64,000 nt of DNA from Pauljensenia sp018375675. Lineage in GTDB: Bacteria > Actinomycetota > Actinomycetes > Actinomycetales > Actinomycetaceae. Numbering within the stretch: the stretch's first letter is position 1; each line of letters opens with the position of its first letter. The notes below the pieces were generated by a model. The model was given only the letters and a program-made list of their open reading frames with translations. It searched no databases and was not told the origin of the DNA. Positions 63,544 through 64,000 of the stretch are shown here, in pieces. Both the position numbers and the translations under genes were made by a program. The stretch is taken from positions 124,001-188,000 of the forward strand of contig JAPWAE010000002.1 in NCBI GenBank assembly GCA_041432705.1, given 5' to 3'.

Positions 63544-64000
63544 TCAGTCGTTCCAGCTGAACTTCTGGGGGCCGATCTCGCCGGTCGTGCCGGTCATCCA
63601 GCCGCCGCGCGCCAGCGCGAAGGACTGGCCGGTCTTCGTGTTCCAGCAGCTGATGCCGTCCTGCGTGGAGTGGCAGGCATAGTCACCCTTGGTCGCTGCG
63701 GCGCCGTACGCGAGGGCGTTGCCGCCGCCCGGCACCGCACTCTCACAGGACTGTCCGGCCGAATCCTTCGAGGCGCTCAGGACGCCGACCTGGCTGCCGG
63801 AGCAGGAGGCGTATCCGTCATCGGCCCAGTCGGATTCCTTGATGCCGCAGCTGACGCCGTCAGCGGTGAAGGAGCAGGTGATGTTGCCGGACGGAGACGA
63901 GAAGGCGTCCACGGTGATCGCACCGGCGGGTGCCGGGTACTTGACGGGCTCCTCCGTGGTCGCGCTCGGCGAGGGCGTCGCGTGTGCCGGCGCCGAAGAG
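63544..64000 (-). CDS. Cys-rich secreted or surface protein (partial, N-terminus beyond right edge)
   Basis: 152 residues visible; the frame is open to the last bases of the window. The visible beginning is a Pro/Ser/Thr/Ala linker (HATPSPSATTEEPVKYPAP), like the region after a signal peptide or lipobox. It then has a compact domain with eight Cys residues in pairs (ITCSF, VSCGI, SCSGS, SCESA, YACHS, ISCWN), expected to form disulfides outside the cell. The closing IGPQKFSWND is typical of small actinobacterial secreted proteins. Function unknown. Confidence 0.75.
   Translation of the reverse strand, partial: SSAPAHATPSPSATTEEPVKYPAPAGAITVDAFSSPSGNITCSFTADGVSCGIKESDWADDGYASCSGSQVGVLSASKDSAGQSCESAVPGGGNALAYGAAATKGDYACHSTQDGISCWNTKTGQSFALARGGWMTGTTGEIGPQKFSWND

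Overview
The window reads as chromosomal DNA of a high-GC Gram-positive, most like Actinomyces or Schaalia (Actinomycetaceae). The signs are GC-rich codon use, DUF3073 and DUF3618 proteins, an actinobacterial fused membrane Fe-S reductase, a dUMP-forming type dCTP deaminase, LAXTG (class E) sorting signals and type VII secretion-style genes. The species call is inference.

Layout. 1-2330 is the 5' part of a type I-E cas3 on the minus strand, running off the left edge. Upstream of it are a likely promoter/operator and a two-repeat CRISPR-like unit whose second repeat is shaped like a terminator. 2737-5911 holds a degenerate ABC-ATPase-like protein, a holin-like/DUF3618 pair and a DUF3073 protein. 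6068-8899 is purM-purF, divergent from a fused membrane/Fe-S/CCG oxidoreductase (9077-11569). 11678-15375 (minus) has a molbindin, an unknown Pro-rich protein, dcd and two TM2-type membrane proteins. mutY follows, then a MacA/ATPase/MacB-like export operon (minus), a GNAT, trxA, a TetR regulator and a NUDIX hydrolase. tRNA-Gly(CCC) at 22289 borders a lower-GC accessory stretch (22.4-25.3 kb) with one orphan protein built from two similar halves and four different repeat structures. 25282-33890 (minus) is conserved: asd, lysC, a histidine kinase/response regulator pair, recR and dnaX. 34100-47765 is a tandem pair of giant paralogous surface adhesins. Two tRNA-Ser genes, an AGE-family epimerase, pgm, a three-gene type VII-style operon, a copper nitrite reductase operon with two membrane partners, an MFS transporter, an APP1-type phosphatase, a LytR_C protein, an acyl-CoA dehydrogenase-like protein and a Cys-rich secreted protein (cut by the right edge) complete the window.

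Two cross-cutting signals stand out. First, the 14-mer GACGAGGCCGGGGC occurs exactly seven times in 64 kb, with many one-mismatch copies. It lies in intergenic spacers, as inverted pairs in hairpins, and in frame inside non-conserved insertions of conserved enzymes such as PurF. It behaves like a DNA-uptake-type word or a small inserting repeat. Second, the mini-CRISPR beside cas3 has the 61-nt type I-E period once a 4-nt loop deletion is allowed for. It is a candidate guide or regulatory RNA gene, or an array relic.
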